DNA of 64,000 nucleotides from Flammeovirgaceae bacterium BBD 1991-12 (GTDB taxonomy: Bacteria > Bacteroidota > Bacteroidia > Cytophagales > Cyclobacteriaceae), in NCBI GenBank assembly GCA_001657315.1, contig LYSV01000005.1, forward strand, positions 47,926-111,925, written 5' to 3'. Shown here one piece after another: positions 35,004 through 45,748 of this stretch. The notes under the pieces were generated by a model. It was not told where the DNA came from. It made no database searches and worked only from the letters and a program-made list of their open reading frames with translations. Within the stretch, counting starts at the first letter, position 1. Each line of letters opens with the position of its first letter. The position numbers and the translations under genes are program-made.

Positions 35004-37978
35004 TAATGATCGTTTAGATTAGGTTGAATAAGATCATACACAGCCTGATGAAGTCTCGGCCTGATATTCATGTTGTACAGCTTACGGTTTTCACGGGTAG
35101 GGTACACCCTGTTCGACAGGAATATGAACAGCAGATCATACTCAGGATCAGCCCATACCATGGTACCGGTATATCCTGAATGTCCAAAACTCCGCAGACT
35201 GGCAGACGGTGCAACATAACCCTTTTCAGGGTCTTCAAGCAGAGGTTTATCAAAGCCAAGTCCACGCCGGTTCCCCTGCTCGCAATACTGGCAGGAAGTG
35301 AACTTGGTGAAGGTAGAGTGTGTGATATATTCATGACCACCGTAACTGCCAAGGTTCAGATACATCTGCATGAGTTTTGCCAGATCGTTGGCATTGCCAA
35401 ACAAGCCGGCATTTCCCGATACTCCACCCATCATGATGGCGCCTTCATCATGTACGGTACCATGGATCTGCTCCTTCCTGAAGAAAGTGTCCAGTTCCGT
35501 GGGAACGATCCCTTGTTTGGAATAAAATCTCATGGGATTGTAGGTAAGGGAATAGGCTCCAAGTGGTAAAAAGAAGTTCTTTTTCAAATAAGGCTCAAAG
35601 CTTTCACCGGTCAGGTTTTCAATGATCTCAGGATACAGGTAAAAGGAGAGTCCGGAGTAAAGGTAGCCCTCATTTTCATTGAGCTTCGATCTTTTGATTG
35701 CCTTATAGATCTTGTTCCGGTAGTTTTTGTGTTCATACAGTTTACCGGTGATCCTCAGGGGGTACTGTTCAGATGAGTCTGGCTGTAGCGTATTGGGCTT
35801 GAATTTCCCATTTTTCCTGAGTGTAGTGCGCCAGTACGGTATCCAGGCTTTGAGCCGGGCATTGTGGGCGAGGACGTTTCGCCATTTTATATTGGCCTTT
35901 TTGGACCACCTGAACTGTGGCCAGTATTGCTTTAATGGGGTGTCAAGGTCGAATTTGCCCTCGTCGTGCAGCTTCATCAGCGGTGGGAGAGGGCCGGTGA
36001 CTTTAGTGACGGATGCAAAATCATACAGGTCGTCTTTTTGTACCCGCCTTACACTATCATAAGTATGGAAACCATAGGTATCGTAGAAGATCACCTTTTG
36101 ATCTTTTGCAATAAGCAACTGGCAGCCTGGAAAGGCCTTTGCAGCGATGGCTTCGGTAATAATGGAGTCGAGACGAGGCATCAACAGCCGGGAGTCGATA
36201 CCCACTTCTTCAGAAAGCGTATATTTTAATCGCAGATGGCCTTGGGTGACCTCTCCATCTCCTGCTTTAAAGTGATCATTTACAGTAACAGGTAGCTTAC
36301 CTGTAGCACCAATGGCCCCAAAGATCAGCTGAGCCGCTATTTCCTCACTGATCCTATTGTTCTGATAGGTGGTGATCAGGGTATGGGACTGATAAATATC
36401 GGTAAGATGATCAAGTGTATAGGGATTGCGGAACGATGTGACGATCACACGCTCCATTTGTGCGAGCTCATTCATAAATGCCGTTATTTCCTGATCATAA
36501 CCATGATCCCGGCGCGCTATTTTGAATACTTCATGGATACCCATCAGAATAAGATTGTATCCTTTCATGTTTTTACGGATAGCGTCGATCTGTGACTGTG
36601 TCGCATCTTTCGGCAGGTTGAAATGATCTACCCGGGTATAATGCGACAGCATCTGCTGGAAAGAAGTAATACTGTCCCTGCCAATGGAAAGGCTCATGAT
36701 ACGCAGTGTGTCCAGGCGTTTAAGCGGTAAAATATCTCCCTTGTTTCGGAGTACGGTAACAGAGGCCTCAAAAAGCTTTCGGTTAAGCAGCCGGGCCTGT
36801 GGGGAGTTAAGGCTGCTGGTCAGGTCCCTGGTTTCTGTTTTTTTCAATACAGCAAGACTCGCCGAGTATTTAAAAGCAAGAATTTTCCGGCATTTCCGGT
36901 CGATCAGAGCCAAGGGAATTTGCTTTCGCCGAATGGCTTCCTTTACCGTCTCCACCACTGCAGGAAGATTTTCGGGGACGAGGATCACATCGTTGCCTGC
37001 CAGAATAGCTTTGACCGCTGCATCTCCCACCGAATATTGCCCGGTGATCCCCTTCATGGTCATGGCATCTGTGAAAATAAGTCCGTCAAAATCGAGCTCT
37101 TCCCTGAGCAACTGTGTTACAATAGGTTCGGACAATGAAGAAGGCAGATCTTCCGTGGCATCGAGGGCCGGAACATTCAGATGGCCGATCATTATACCTC
37201 CCAGCCCCGCCCTGATCAGTTGCCGGAAAGGGTAAAGTTCTACATCATCAAGATGTTCCCGGCTTTTCGTGATCAGTGGAAGAGCTTTATGGGAATCCGT
37301 GTCCGTATCTCCATGTCCGGGAAAATGTTTGGCCACAGCCAGAATGCCATTGTCCTGGAGCCCCTTCATATAGGCCCGCCCACGCTGAGTCACACCGTCC
37401 TTTTTCTCTCCAAACGACCGGAATCCTATCACCGGATTATCAGGATTGCTGTTAATATCCACCACCGGTGCAAAATTGATATGGACACCCGTTGCACGGA
37501 GCTGCCGGGCTATTTGTAGTCCCATTTCGTAGATGAGTTGCCGGTCATTTATTGCTCCGAGGGTCATTTGATAGGGATAGCTGATAGTACTGTCAAGCCG
37601 CATGCCCAGGCCCCATTCCGCGTCCGATGCTACCATAAGTGGAACATTGGACACCTCCTGGTAGTGATTTAGCAATCTCACCTGCCGGACAGGGCCACCC
37701 TGTGCTGTGACCAACCCTCCAACATGGTAGGCACGGATTATCCTCGTGACCTCCGCTTCATATTCCTTCGTGCGGTTGGAGTACATCCTCATCATAAACA
37801 GCTGACCTATCTTTTGATCTGCTGACAGGGTAGTAAATACGGAATCTACCCACTTGCTCATTTGGTGATGTAGAGGATCGTGAGTTACACCCTTGTTTTG
37901 ACCCACCCCCAGGGAAGGAAAGAGCAATGAAGAAGTGAACAAAATAGCAAAAGAAGCAACGGATCGTAATGTAAGCAT
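35003..37978 (-). CDS. GH3 beta-N-acetylglucosaminidase fused to a beta-lactamase-like serine hydrolase
   Basis: A 991-residue exported bifunctional protein. Signal peptide about 1-26. Residues about 45-375 are a glycoside hydrolase 3 (NagZ-type) domain with KHFPGHGDTDTDSH (217-230), whose His/Asp acts as acid/base, and the nucleophile D304 in FTDAMTM. Residues about 400-585 are the GH3 C-terminal domain. Residues about 595-985 are an S12-type serine hydrolase with SVTK (656-659) and GHSGYTG near the end. The first half should release GlcNAc from muropeptides; the second half probably cleaves D-Ala or ester links. First gene of the operon with phosphodiester glycosidase and M14 peptidase. Confidence 0.92.
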   Translation of the reverse strand: MLTLRSVASFAILFTSSLLFPSLGVGQNKGVTHDPLHHQMSKWVDSVFTTLSADQKIGQLFMMRMYSNRTKEYEAEVTRIIRAYHVGGLVTAQGGPVRQVRLLNHYQEVSNVPLMVASDAEWGLGMRLDSTISYPYQMTLGAINDRQLIYEMGLQIARQLRATGVHINFAPVVDINSNPDNPVIGFRSFGEKKDGVTQRGRAYMKGLQDNGILAVAKHFPGHGDTDTDSHKALPLITKSREHLDDVELYPFRQLIRAGLGGIMIGHLNVPALDATEDLPSSLSEPIVTQLLREELDFDGLIFTDAMTMKGITGQYSVGDAAVKAILAGNDVILVPENLPAVVETVKEAIRRKQIPLALIDRKCRKILAFKYSASLAVLKKTETRDLTSSLNSPQARLLNRKLFEASVTVLRNKGDILPLKRLDTLRIMSLSIGRDSITSFQQMLSHYTRVDHFNLPKDATQSQIDAIRKNMKGYNLILMGIHEVFKIARRDHGYDQEITAFMNELAQMERVIVTSFRNPYTLDHLTDIYQSHTLITTYQNNRISEEIAAQLIFGAIGATGKLPVTVNDHFKAGDGEVTQGHLRLKYTLSEEVGIDSRLLMPRLDSIITEAIAAKAFPGCQLLIAKDQKVIFYDTYGFHTYDSVRRVQKDDLYDFASVTKVTGPLPPLMKLHDEGKFDLDTPLKQYWPQFRWSKKANIKWRNVLAHNARLKAWIPYWRTTLRKNGKFKPNTLQPDSSEQYPLRITGKLYEHKNYRNKIYKAIKRSKLNENEGYLYSGLSFYLYPEIIENLTGESFEPYLKKNFFLPLGAYSLTYNPMRFYSKQGIVPTELDTFFRKEQIHGTVHDEGAIMMGGVSGNAGLFGNANDLAKLMQMYLNLGSYGGHEYITHSTFTKFTSCQYCEQGNRRGLGFDKPLLEDPEKGYVAPSASLRSFGHSGYTGTMVWADPEYDLLFIFLSNRVYPTRENRKLYNMNIRPRLHQAVYDLIQPNLNDH

Positions 37979-38221
37979 AGCAGGAAGATGGCAAACTATG
38001 CCTTTAACTTAATGAAAATTTATGTTACCGTACTGATCGTTCCATTTCCGGCGCCGGCAGTTGTATCTGATCTGTAGAAGTTTACATTTTCCATATAGGA
38101 CCAATCGAACAATGGCAAAGGTATATAGGACACAAATTGTAAGAAAAGGAAGGATCCCCCTTTACATGTGGGTATGTGTATCCATTGCCCCGTTACGCAA
38201 CCTTTATAATTGCGTGAAAAA

Positions 38222-38842
38222 CTAAAAAATGCTAAGGTCCTTGAGTTGTGAAAAGAAATGCGAGATCACTCCGGGTATGGCCAGAATGGTAAACACTATC
38301 CCAAACAATCCGCCATAGAGGTGGGCATCATGATTAATGTTGTCTGCATTCCGCTTACTCATGTAGTAGGAGTAAACAAGGTAAAGCGCCGCCCAGACTA
38401 CTCCGGGAAGTCCAAGTAATCCATATAAATATAATTTGCTGGCAGGGTCGAAAAGAATGTAACTGAACAGAATTGAAGAAACTCCTCCTGAAGCGCCCAG
38501 TGCGTTGTAATGGGGGGCATCCCTGTACTTCAGAAAAGTAGGAATGTCGGAAACAACAATGCCCACCAGGTATAGCAGTGAATACAGTACTGCCCCTATA
38601 TCACCGTAGGTTCTCCTGAACAGATGCTCAACCTGCTCACCGAACATGTATAGCACGAACATATTGAAAAGCAGATGGATTATGCCGGAATGCAGGAACC
38701 CCGATGTCAAAAACCGATGATACTCCCTGCGGTGCTTTACCGTGTAGGGATTGAATATCCATTTTCTGGTCACAGACTCATTATTCCAGCCGTAAATGCT
38801 GGTGATAACGGTTACAATAACAAAAACAAGAGTAATAGACAT
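38222..38842 (-). CDS. Rhomboid-family intramembrane serine protease
   Basis: A 206-residue inner-membrane protein with about six transmembrane helices. GASGGVSS carries the catalytic Ser, and HDAHLYGG the catalytic His in a later helix; HLLFNMFVLYMFG is the typical second-helix motif. It would cleave transmembrane segments of membrane proteins. It lies downstream of lpdA with a repeat element between, so it is probably a separate unit. The 243 bp after its stop contain only a weak 6-bp hairpin at 38195-38215. Confidence 0.93.
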   Translation of the reverse strand: MSITLVFVIVTVITSIYGWNNESVTRKWIFNPYTVKHRREYHRFLTSGFLHSGIIHLLFNMFVLYMFGEQVEHLFRRTYGDIGAVLYSLLYLVGIVVSDIPTFLKYRDAPHYNALGASGGVSSILFSYILFDPASKLYLYGLLGLPGVVWAALYLVYSYYMSKRNADNINHDAHLYGGLFGIVFTILAIPGVISHFFSQLKDLSIF

Positions 38843-38845
38843 TGA

Positions 38846-38936
38846 TGTGGTTATTGGGTTATTGAGTTTCTGAGTATACTAAGTTATTCAGCGACTAATT
38901 TCAGACTCAATAACCTAATATACTTAATAACGAATA
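38846..38936. repeat. GTTATTGAG-type inverted repeat, copy 1
   Basis: GGTTATTGAGT (38857-38867) is perfectly inverted at 38905-38915, with further imperfect arms made of TTATT(G/A)AGT units. It fills the gap between the rhomboid and lpdA genes. Starts with TGTGGTTATTGGGT like the copy at 56271. Three such copies occur in the window. Confidence 0.7.
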
Positions 38937-38938
38937 AC

Positions 38939-40339
38939 TCACATATGAATAGGTCTGTTATCCGTAGCTGCCAGACAGGCTTCCTTTACCGCTTCCATAT
39001 ACGTAGGGTGTGCATGTGACATTCGTGAAACATCTTCTGCCGAAGCTCTGTATTCCATGGCCGTTACTCCGGCGGCGATCATATCTGCCGCTCTGGCGCC
39101 TACAATATGCACACCCAGGATCTCATCTGTTTCCTTGTCAGCCAGTATCTTTACCTGTCCGTCCAGGTCCATACTGGCCCGGGCCCTGCCCAGTGCCTTG
39201 AAAGGGAAGGAGCCTGTTTTGTAATTTCGTCCGGCCTCCTTCAGTTCTTCTTCCGTGTAGCCCACGCTGGCTACTTCCGGCCATGTATAGACTACGCCCG
39301 GGATCAGCCGGTAATTAATGTGTGGTTTTTGTCCTGCCAGTTGTTCGGCCACCAGGGCGCCTTCTTCCTCAGCCTTGTGAGCCAGCATGGCACCTTTCAC
39401 CACATCGCCTATGGCGTAGATGTTGTTCACAGCGGTTTTCAGGTGGTCGTCTACTTCTATCCGGCCCCGGTCATCTGTTTTTATACCCACATTCTCCAAC
39501 CCAAGCCCATCAGTATAAGGTCTGCGGCCAATGGAAACAAGACAATAGTCTCCCTTTATCACCACCTCATTGCCTTTCTTGTCTTCAGCTTTTACCACAA
39601 CTTCCTTACCGGTATTTTCCACGCTGGTCACCTTATGGCTCAGTTTAAAGTCAATGCCCAGCTTTTTGGTGGCGCGGGTCAGCTCCTTACTCATGGTACT
39701 GTCCATAGTAGGGATGATACGGTCCATGTATTCCACTACCGTTACTTTGGAGCCAATTCTGGCATATACTGATCCCAGCTCCATACCAATGACACCACCA
39801 CCCATCACGATCATGTGCTTGGGGACTTCTTTCAGTTCCAGGGATTCCGTACTGCTAATGATCCTTTTCTTGTCAATCTTCGCGAAAGGAAGGTCGGCCG
39901 GTTTGGATCCTGTGGCGATGATCACATTCTCCGTAGTGATCTCCGTTGCATCACCTTTTGCCGACGTGATCTTGATGGTATTCTTATCCACAAATGAGCC
40001 CACACCATGGTATACATCTATCTTGTTCTTTTTCATCAGGAACGCCACACCGTCTACATTCTGCTTCACTACATCAGCCTTGCGGGCGATCATTTGCTTT
40101 AAGTTGACTTTAGGTTTATTGATATCTATGCCGTGCTCCTTGAAATGATTCAGCGCATTGTGGTAGTGTTCGGTGGAATCCAGCATGGCCTTGGAAGGGA
40201 TACAACCTACATTAAGACAGGTGCCCCCCAGTGTATCGTATTTTTCGATGATGGCTGTTTTGAATCCCAGCTGGGCGCAGCGTATAGCTGCTACATAGCC
40301 TCCGGGCCCTGATCCTATTACCGTTACGTTGTATTGCAT
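38939..40339 (-). CDS. lpdA: Dihydrolipoyl dehydrogenase (E3)
   Basis: FAD-dependent E3 component that reoxidises lipoyl groups of 2-oxoacid dehydrogenase complexes using NAD+; 466 residues, standard length. FAD-binding GSGPGGYVAA near the N-terminus, the redox disulfide in GGTCLNVGCIPSK, the NAD motif GGGVIGMELGSV, the second FAD motif YAIGDV and the catalytic HAHPTYMEA are all intact. Last gene of the sucA-sucB-lipoprotein-outer-membrane-protein-lpdA operon, 3 bp after the outer-membrane gene. Confidence 0.97.
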   Translation of the reverse strand: MQYNVTVIGSGPGGYVAAIRCAQLGFKTAIIEKYDTLGGTCLNVGCIPSKAMLDSTEHYHNALNHFKEHGIDINKPKVNLKQMIARKADVVKQNVDGVAFLMKKNKIDVYHGVGSFVDKNTIKITSAKGDATEITTENVIIATGSKPADLPFAKIDKKRIISSTESLELKEVPKHMIVMGGGVIGMELGSVYARIGSKVTVVEYMDRIIPTMDSTMSKELTRATKKLGIDFKLSHKVTSVENTGKEVVVKAEDKKGNEVVIKGDYCLVSIGRRPYTDGLGLENVGIKTDDRGRIEVDDHLKTAVNNIYAIGDVVKGAMLAHKAEEEGALVAEQLAGQKPHINYRLIPGVVYTWPEVASVGYTEEELKEAGRNYKTGSFPFKALGRARASMDLDGQVKILADKETDEILGVHIVGARAADMIAAGVTAMEYRASAEDVSRMSHAHPTYMEAVKEACLAATDNRPIHM

Positions 40340-40342
40340 AAT

Positions 40343-40999
40343 TTAAAATTTATATCCTATTTTCAAACTCATTCCTCCTGTGGTCCGGTGGCTCGTCTCA
40401 CGATCACCAAAAACATTGGTTATCCCGGCGCCGGGCACGTAGTAGACCGGAAATTCCGGCTCATCAAAGCTCTCCAATACCTGTGATATACGCAAGATGG
40501 CTTCAAGTGCCAGATGTTTACCCAATACTGCCTTGTAGCTGGCCAGCCATGAAAACGTAGCGGAAATATTGTCTTGTGCCAGACGTGCTTCATAGTCGCC
40601 GAAATAGTCTCCATCAAAAACAACCCTGCCGGTCTCTTCATAGTCAGAAATGCCAACATGACCACCAACGAAAAGTCCGTTGGTGACCGAATTGTTATTT
40701 GCGAACAGTTGTAATTGTAATCCTGCCTGCAAATAGCGCCCTTTATTACTGTAATTCAGCTCCTGGTAGATCACTTGCTCAGCACGGGAAATACCTAGCG
40801 CCAGGGTATAGACCAGTCTTTTATGGTGAAAGGAAAACTCGGGTTCAAAGACATAGCCACCATTGGCCGCCCAGTACAATGGCTTCATTACATCAACCCT
40901 TACTATAAAAGCGTTGTTTTGCAAAGGTTCCTGCTCCTCCTGGCCATATCCGTATTGGAGTGAAACAGAAAGCGCTGTCAAGAGAAAGATTCCTTTCAT
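40343..40999 (-). CDS. Putative outer-membrane beta-barrel protein
   Basis: A 218-residue exported protein (signal about 1-19, ending YGYGQ) with alternating amphipathic strands (RLVYTLALGIS; YLQAGLQLQLF; GGHVGISDY) and a C-terminal Phe (GGMSLKIGYKF), as in small outer-membrane barrels. It may belong to the DUF6048 group, which is often next to DUF6452 lipoproteins; this is from memory. It overlaps the preceding lipoprotein by 4 bp. Presence inside a 2-oxoglutarate dehydrogenase operon is unexplained. Confidence 0.75.
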   Translation of the reverse strand: MKGIFLLTALSVSLQYGYGQEEQEPLQNNAFIVRVDVMKPLYWAANGGYVFEPEFSFHHKRLVYTLALGISRAEQVIYQELNYSNKGRYLQAGLQLQLFANNNSVTNGLFVGGHVGISDYEETGRVVFDGDYFGDYEARLAQDNISATFSWLASYKAVLGKHLALEAILRISQVLESFDEPEFPVYYVPGAGITNVFGDRETSHRTTGGMSLKIGYKF

Positions 41000-41412
41000 G
41001 GTATGGTAATGTGCAGGTGGTCAATGGTCAAGTCATCGAAAGTGGTAAGAGGGCCTGAACGAAGATCGAGAATATTGGTTGTGAAGCCGCATCTTTTGGA
41101 TTCAAACCCGGTGTCTACCGTATAAAACAATTCCAGGGTGTCTGTCCTTGCCGTACTTTCGAATATGTAAGTGGTGGAGGGCTGACCCAAAGCCAATGGC
41201 AGCTCAAAAAAATTGCTTCCGTCCGATGGAATTGGATCCACCTCATCCTTCAGGCCATAAACCAGTGTAAATGTTCTGTCTTCTTCAAAATGGAGCACTA
41301 AAGATGGTTCTTCCCTGAAGCCATCACAGTCCCCTATGCACCCTAAAAGAGAAGTACCCCACAGCAATGAAATAACTGATAGGGTATAGAGTAAAACGCT
41401 CTTTCCAGTCAT
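40996..41412 (-). CDS. Small lipoprotein (DUF6452-like)
   Basis: A 138-residue lipoprotein. The start is set at the ATG 41412 (MTGKSVLLYTLSV); the frame reaches 41418 only through a TTG. Lipobox SLLGC, then an acidic mature part with a cysteine pair (GDCDGF; KRCGFTTNI) and beta strands (TYIFESTARTDTLELFY). It resembles DUF6452 proteins. It starts 2 bp after the sucB stop and overlaps the outer-membrane gene by 4 bp, so the two form a co-translated envelope pair. Confidence 0.72.
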   Translation of the reverse strand: MTGKSVLLYTLSVISLLWGTSLLGCIGDCDGFREEPSLVLHFEEDRTFTLVYGLKDEVDPIPSDGSNFFELPLALGQPSTTYIFESTARTDTLELFYTVDTGFESKRCGFTTNILDLRSGPLTTFDDLTIDHLHITIP

Positions 41413-41414
41413 TG

Positions 41415-42986
41415 TCAAACACCCAGCATGAGGCGTGCAGGATCCTCCAACAGTTCTTTTACTCTATACAAGAAGCTGACAGATTCTCTTCCGTCAATGA
41501 TCCTGTGGTCATATGACAACGCCACGTACATGATGGGTCTTACTACTACTTCTCCATTTTCTACCACGGGCCGTTCTACAATGTTGTGCATACCCAGTAT
41601 AGCTGATTGTGGAGCGTTAATAATAGGTGTTGACAGCATAGAGCCGAAAATGCCTCCATTGGTGATAGTGAATGTGCCACCTGTCATCTCCTCTATGGAC
41701 AGTTTTCCGTCCCTGGCCTTACCGGCAAGCCGGATCACTTCACTTTCTATCCCCTGAAAGCTGAGGGCTTCTGCATTTCTGATCACTGGTACCACCAGTC
41801 CCCGTGGGGAAGATACGGCAATGGAAATATCGCAATAGTCAAAATAGATCATTTCATCTCTGTCCAGTCCCGCGTTTACAGCAGGCCATTCCTGTAGCGC
41901 CTGGCAGCAGGCTTTTGTAAAAAAGGACATGAAGCCAAGGCCTACCCCATGCTTTTCCTTGAAGGGCTCCTTGTATTTCTTTCGAAGGTCCATTATCGGT
42001 TTCATGTTGACCTCATTGAATGTGGTCAGCATGGCTGTTTCATTTTTCACGGAAACCAGTCTTCTGGAAATGGTTTTTCTCAGGCTGGATAATTTTTCCC
42101 TTCGCTCATTTCTGCTGACCCCGGAGGAATAGACCGGTGGTGGTACTTCTTCCGAAGCAGGCTTTCGTGGAGGTGATGCTGGTACGGCCTGAGGAGTAGC
42201 CTTAACTGCATCTTCCCTGGTAATTCGTCCATCCACGCCGGAGCCGGTAACCTGTGATGTTGGAATGCCCTTCTCGTCCAGTATCTTGGCGGCTGCCGGG
42301 GAAGGATGCCCTGTAGCATAGGTTGTTTCTGATGAAGCGGTCGGGGCGGCAGCAGGAGCTGCGGCTGGTTGAGGTGGCTTACTTTCAGGAATGGCCGCTG
42401 CAGTGGGTGTACCTCCTTCCATAACTTCTATTTTGCAGATAAGCGCCCCAATCTCGATCGTATCGTCTTCCTGAGCCACGATCGTTAGTATACCGCTGGC
42501 TTCAGCCGGAAGTTCAAATGTGGCTTTATCTGATTCAACTTCTGCAATGATCTCGTCCAGCTCTACATAGTCGCCATCTTCCTTTAGCCAGCTCGAGATG
42601 GTCACCTCGGTGATCGATTCCCCCACTGTGGGTACGATCATCTCTTTTACCTCACCTGTTTTCTTCGGGCCGTCAGAAGATACCGTAGCTTCAGCTTTGG
42701 CAGGTTCAGCCTTTTCTGCCGGACTGGCAGCAGCCTGGCCATTGCTTTTGGCATCGGTATCAATCTCGCAAATTATGGTACCTACTTCTATCGTGTCTCC
42801 TTCCTGTGCGCGTATCTTTAAAACTCCAAGTGCCTCTGCAGGCAATTCGAAGGTGGCTTTGTCGGATTCCAGTTCGGCTATTATTTCGTCCTGTTCTACA
42901 TAGTCTCCGTCCTGTTTCAACCATGAGGCTATGGTCACTTCAGTAATGGACTCGCCTACCTCAGGAACTTTGATTTCAAGGCTCAT
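41415..42986 (-). CDS. sucB: 2-Oxoglutarate dehydrogenase E2 (dihydrolipoyl succinyltransferase), two lipoyl domains
   Basis: E2 core of the 2-oxoglutarate dehydrogenase complex, 523 residues; single-lipoyl SucB proteins are near 400. Two lipoyl domains (about 1-76 and 113-188), each with the lipoylated Lys in [12 protein letters not shown], are joined by Ala/Pro-rich linkers. The E3-binding domain follows ([17 protein letters not shown] ... [10 protein letters not shown]), then the catalytic domain with [11 protein letters not shown] carrying the active His/Asp. The nearly identical lipoyl domains point to internal duplication. It lies 14 bp downstream of sucA. Confidence 0.95.
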   Translation of the reverse strand: MSLEIKVPEVGESITEVTIASWLKQDGDYVEQDEIIAELESDKATFELPAEALGVLKIRAQEGDTIEVGTIICEIDTDAKSNGQAAASPAEKAEPAKAEATVSSDGPKKTGEVKEMIVPTVGESITEVTISSWLKEDGDYVELDEIIAEVESDKATFELPAEASGILTIVAQEDDTIEIGALICKIEVMEGGTPTAAAIPESKPPQPAAAPAAAPTASSETTYATGHPSPAAAKILDEKGIPTSQVTGSGVDGRITREDAVKATPQAVPASPPRKPASEEVPPPVYSSGVSRNERREKLSSLRKTISRRLVSVKNETAMLTTFNEVNMKPIMDLRKKYKEPFKEKHGVGLGFMSFFTKACCQALQEWPAVNAGLDRDEMIYFDYCDISIAVSSPRGLVVPVIRNAEALSFQGIESEVIRLAGKARDGKLSIEEMTGGTFTITNGGIFGSMLSTPIINAPQSAILGMHNIVERPVVENGEVVVRPIMYVALSYDHRIIDGRESVSFLYRVKELLEDPARLMLGV

Positions 42987-43000
42987 TCTGTGCTGATATT

Positions 43001-45721
43001 TTAGAGTTTAAATGCGTTGTTTAAGATATTGGCTTGTTCTTCCTTGTGTACTTTCGGATACCCGGTGGCTGGTGAAGCGCTGGGTTTTCTGGATATGATT
43101 TTCAGATCGTATTCCGGCAAGGTGCGAAGCATAAAGGTCCAGTAACCCATGTTGGACGGTTCTTCCTGTACCCATACCAGTTCGGGAGTGTTATATTTCT
43201 TCAGAATGGCCTCAAACTGCTTTTTAGGGAAGGGGAATAATTGCTCCACCCGTACAAGGGCAATATTTTTTATTTTTTTAGCCTGCTGCTCTTCCAGCAG
43301 ATCGTAATACATCTTACCGGTACAGAGCAATATTCGTTTTACCGATTTTTTGGTAACATAGCTGTCATCGATGATCTCCCTGAACCCTCCCTTAGTAAAG
43401 TCGCTGGTAGGCGAGACCACTTTCGGGTGTCTCAGAAGAGATTTAGGGGAAAACACTACACATGGCTTTCGAAAATCCCATGCCAGTTGCCTTCTGAGAA
43501 GGTGGAACATGTTGGCAGGGGTGGTCAGGTTGGCTACGATCATATTATCCTCAGCGGCCAGTTGCAGAAACCGCTCTGGTCGCGCATTGGAATGCTCCGG
43601 CCCCTGACCTTCATAACCATGCGGCAGTAACATCACCAGTCCGTTCATACGCTGCCATTTGGATTCGGCACTTACGATAAACTGATCTACCATTACCTGA
43701 GCTCCGTTGGCAAAGTCACCAAACTGAGCCTCCCACACCACAAGGGCATTAGGTGTAGCCATCGCATAACCATATTCAAAGCCCAGTACCCCAAACTCGG
43801 AAAGCAATGAGTTGTATATCCTCAGCGACTCCTGCTCTTCCTGGATATTGTCCAAAGGACAGTACGGCTGGTTGGTGTTAGCATCAAATACATAGGCGTG
43901 GCGATGGGAGAAGGTTCCCCGCTTGATATCCTGTCCCGACATCCTTACGATCTTTCCATCTGTCATTAATGAACCGTAGGCCAGTAGTTCTGCGTCAGCC
44001 CAGTTCAGCTCTTTCTTGTCGTGGAAGTTGGCGGTGCGGTCCTTGATCAGTTTTTCTATTTGTTTGATGGGCTTAAAGCCATCCGGTAAGGTGATCAGTG
44101 CTTTTGCTACCTTGTCCATTGTCTCCGGGGTAATGCCGGTTTCCGGGGATTTGTCGAAGTCCTTGCTGGTAGCTCTTTCCAGCGCCTTCCATTCTTCCTC
44201 TATCTTCTGCGGTTTGTAGGGTAGTGGCTTTTGTTTCACCTCATTCAGCCTGTCCTGTAAAGTCTTTCTGAATTCCTTGTCCAGATCCTTTTCGCGGTTC
44301 TCATCTATATCTCCGCGCTCCACAAGTCTTTTCACATAGATCTCCCTTGGATTTGGATGCTTTGCAATGAGACTGTAAAGTTTCGGCTGTGTGAATTTGG
44401 GCTCATCACTCTCATTATGTCCATGCCTTCTGTAGCAAAGCAGGTCAATAAATATGTCCTTTCCGAAAGTATACACATACTCCACGGCCAGGTTTGAGGC
44501 AAAAACGATGGCCTCAGGATCATCACCGTTTACATGGAGGACCGGAGCATCTATGATCTTCGCCGCATCCGTACAATAGATACTGGACCGTGCATCATCA
44601 TAGTCTGTGGTAAAACCTACCTGATTATTGATGACAAAATGGACCGTGCCGCCGGTCCGGTAACCGGGTAGCTGCGACATCTGGATCACTTCATAAACGA
44701 TGCCCTGCCCCGCCATAGCGGCGTCACCGTGTATGAGCACGGACATCGCCTGCTTCAGGTCTCCCCCATATTCATCGTCTATCTGTCCACGGGTATAACC
44801 GATCACCACAGGATCCACAGCTTCAAGATGAGAAGGATTTGGTGTGAGTTTTACATAAATATCCTTGTCGGCAGCGGTTTTGATACGGCTGGAGTACCCA
44901 AGGTGATACTTGACATCACCGTCTCCCATGGTAAGGTCCGGATCAGTGGTACCTTCAAATTCACTAAATATCTCTTCATAGGTCTTTCCCATGATATTGG
45001 CCAGCACATTCAGTCTGCCGCGATGGGCCATGCCCAGTATTACCTCCTTTATACCAAATTCAGAAGCCTTGTTGATAATGGCATCCAAGGCAGGTATGGT
45101 ATTCTCGCCACCCTCAAGAGAAAATCTTTTCTGCCCGAGGAACTTGGTATGCAGGAAGTTTTCAAAAACAACCGCTTCATTCAGCTTTTGCAGGATCCTT
45201 TTCTTGGTATTCAGATCAGGGTTGAGGTTGAGGCCCTCTTTTTCACATTTCTTTTTAAACCAGTCCAGCACGTCACTGTCACGGATGTGCATGTATTCAT
45301 AACCAATGGGCCCCAGGTAGACCTTATTCAGCGCCTCAATGATATTCCTTAATTTCGCCTTGCCAAGACCAATTTCATTACCCACCACAAATTCGGTATC
45401 GAGGTCTTCCTTCAGCAGGCCGAATTCCTCAGGAGATAACCTTACCTTATGGTCTCTTCGTTGTCTGACGGGATTGGTATCTGATTTGAGGTGAGCTCTG
45501 GACCGGTAGGCATGGATGAGATTTCTTACCTGAGTGTCTTTTGTGGAGACGGCTTCATCAGTTACGGCGCCGTTTTCACCATACTTTTGGAGAGAAAATT
45601 CAAAACCTTCAAAAAACTTTTGCCAGGATTCGTCAACAGAGGAGGGATCATTTTGGTAATTTGCATAAAGCTCATCTATATAACCGCCATGAGCATTTGC
45701 AATGTAGGAATATTTGTCCAT
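43001..45721 (-). CDS. sucA: 2-Oxoglutarate dehydrogenase E1 (thiamine-diphosphate dependent)
   Basis: Decarboxylating E1 component of the TCA-cycle complex, 906 residues, normal length. N-terminus [20 protein letters not shown] is the E2-binding segment. Thiamine and substrate motifs: [42 protein letters not shown] and [13 protein letters not shown]-terminal [23 protein letters not shown] is diagnostic. First gene of the operon; a TACCTTTG -7 element lies 28 bp upstream. Confidence 0.97.
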   Translation of the reverse strand: MDKYSYIANAHGGYIDELYANYQNDPSSVDESWQKFFEGFEFSLQKYGENGAVTDEAVSTKDTQVRNLIHAYRSRAHLKSDTNPVRQRRDHKVRLSPEEFGLLKEDLDTEFVVGNEIGLGKAKLRNIIEALNKVYLGPIGYEYMHIRDSDVLDWFKKKCEKEGLNLNPDLNTKKRILQKLNEAVVFENFLHTKFLGQKRFSLEGGENTIPALDAIINKASEFGIKEVILGMAHRGRLNVLANIMGKTYEEIFSEFEGTTDPDLTMGDGDVKYHLGYSSRIKTAADKDIYVKLTPNPSHLEAVDPVVIGYTRGQIDDEYGGDLKQAMSVLIHGDAAMAGQGIVYEVIQMSQLPGYRTGGTVHFVINNQVGFTTDYDDARSSIYCTDAAKIIDAPVLHVNGDDPEAIVFASNLAVEYVYTFGKDIFIDLLCYRRHGHNESDEPKFTQPKLYSLIAKHPNPREIYVKRLVERGDIDENREKDLDKEFRKTLQDRLNEVKQKPLPYKPQKIEEEWKALERATSKDFDKSPETGITPETMDKVAKALITLPDGFKPIKQIEKLIKDRTANFHDKKELNWADAELLAYGSLMTDGKIVRMSGQDIKRGTFSHRHAYVFDANTNQPYCPLDNIQEEQESLRIYNSLLSEFGVLGFEYGYAMATPNALVVWEAQFGDFANGAQVMVDQFIVSAESKWQRMNGLVMLLPHGYEGQGPEHSNARPERFLQLAAEDNMIVANLTTPANMFHLLRRQLAWDFRKPCVVFSPKSLLRHPKVVSPTSDFTKGGFREIIDDSYVTKKSVKRILLCTGKMYYDLLEEQQAKKIKNIALVRVEQLFPFPKKQFEAILKKYNTPELVWVQEEPSNMGYWTFMLRTLPEYDLKIISRKPSASPATGYPKVHKEEQANILNNAFKL

Positions 45722-45748
45722 TATCTAGGTTTGTTCCGGATCATATAA

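Noticed and set aside
38195..38215. Terminator hairpin after the rhomboid gene
   Set aside because: Only 6-bp arms (ACGCAA/TTGCGT) and no T-run on the minus strand.
44729..45352. Long plus-strand frame of 207 codons opposite sucA
   Set aside because: Composition and lack of any known motif fit an antisense shadow of sucA; the minus-strand frame is a clear E1 enzyme. Similar shadows at 39107-39772, 6966-7586, 36684-37235 and 4878-5396 were rejected for the same reason.
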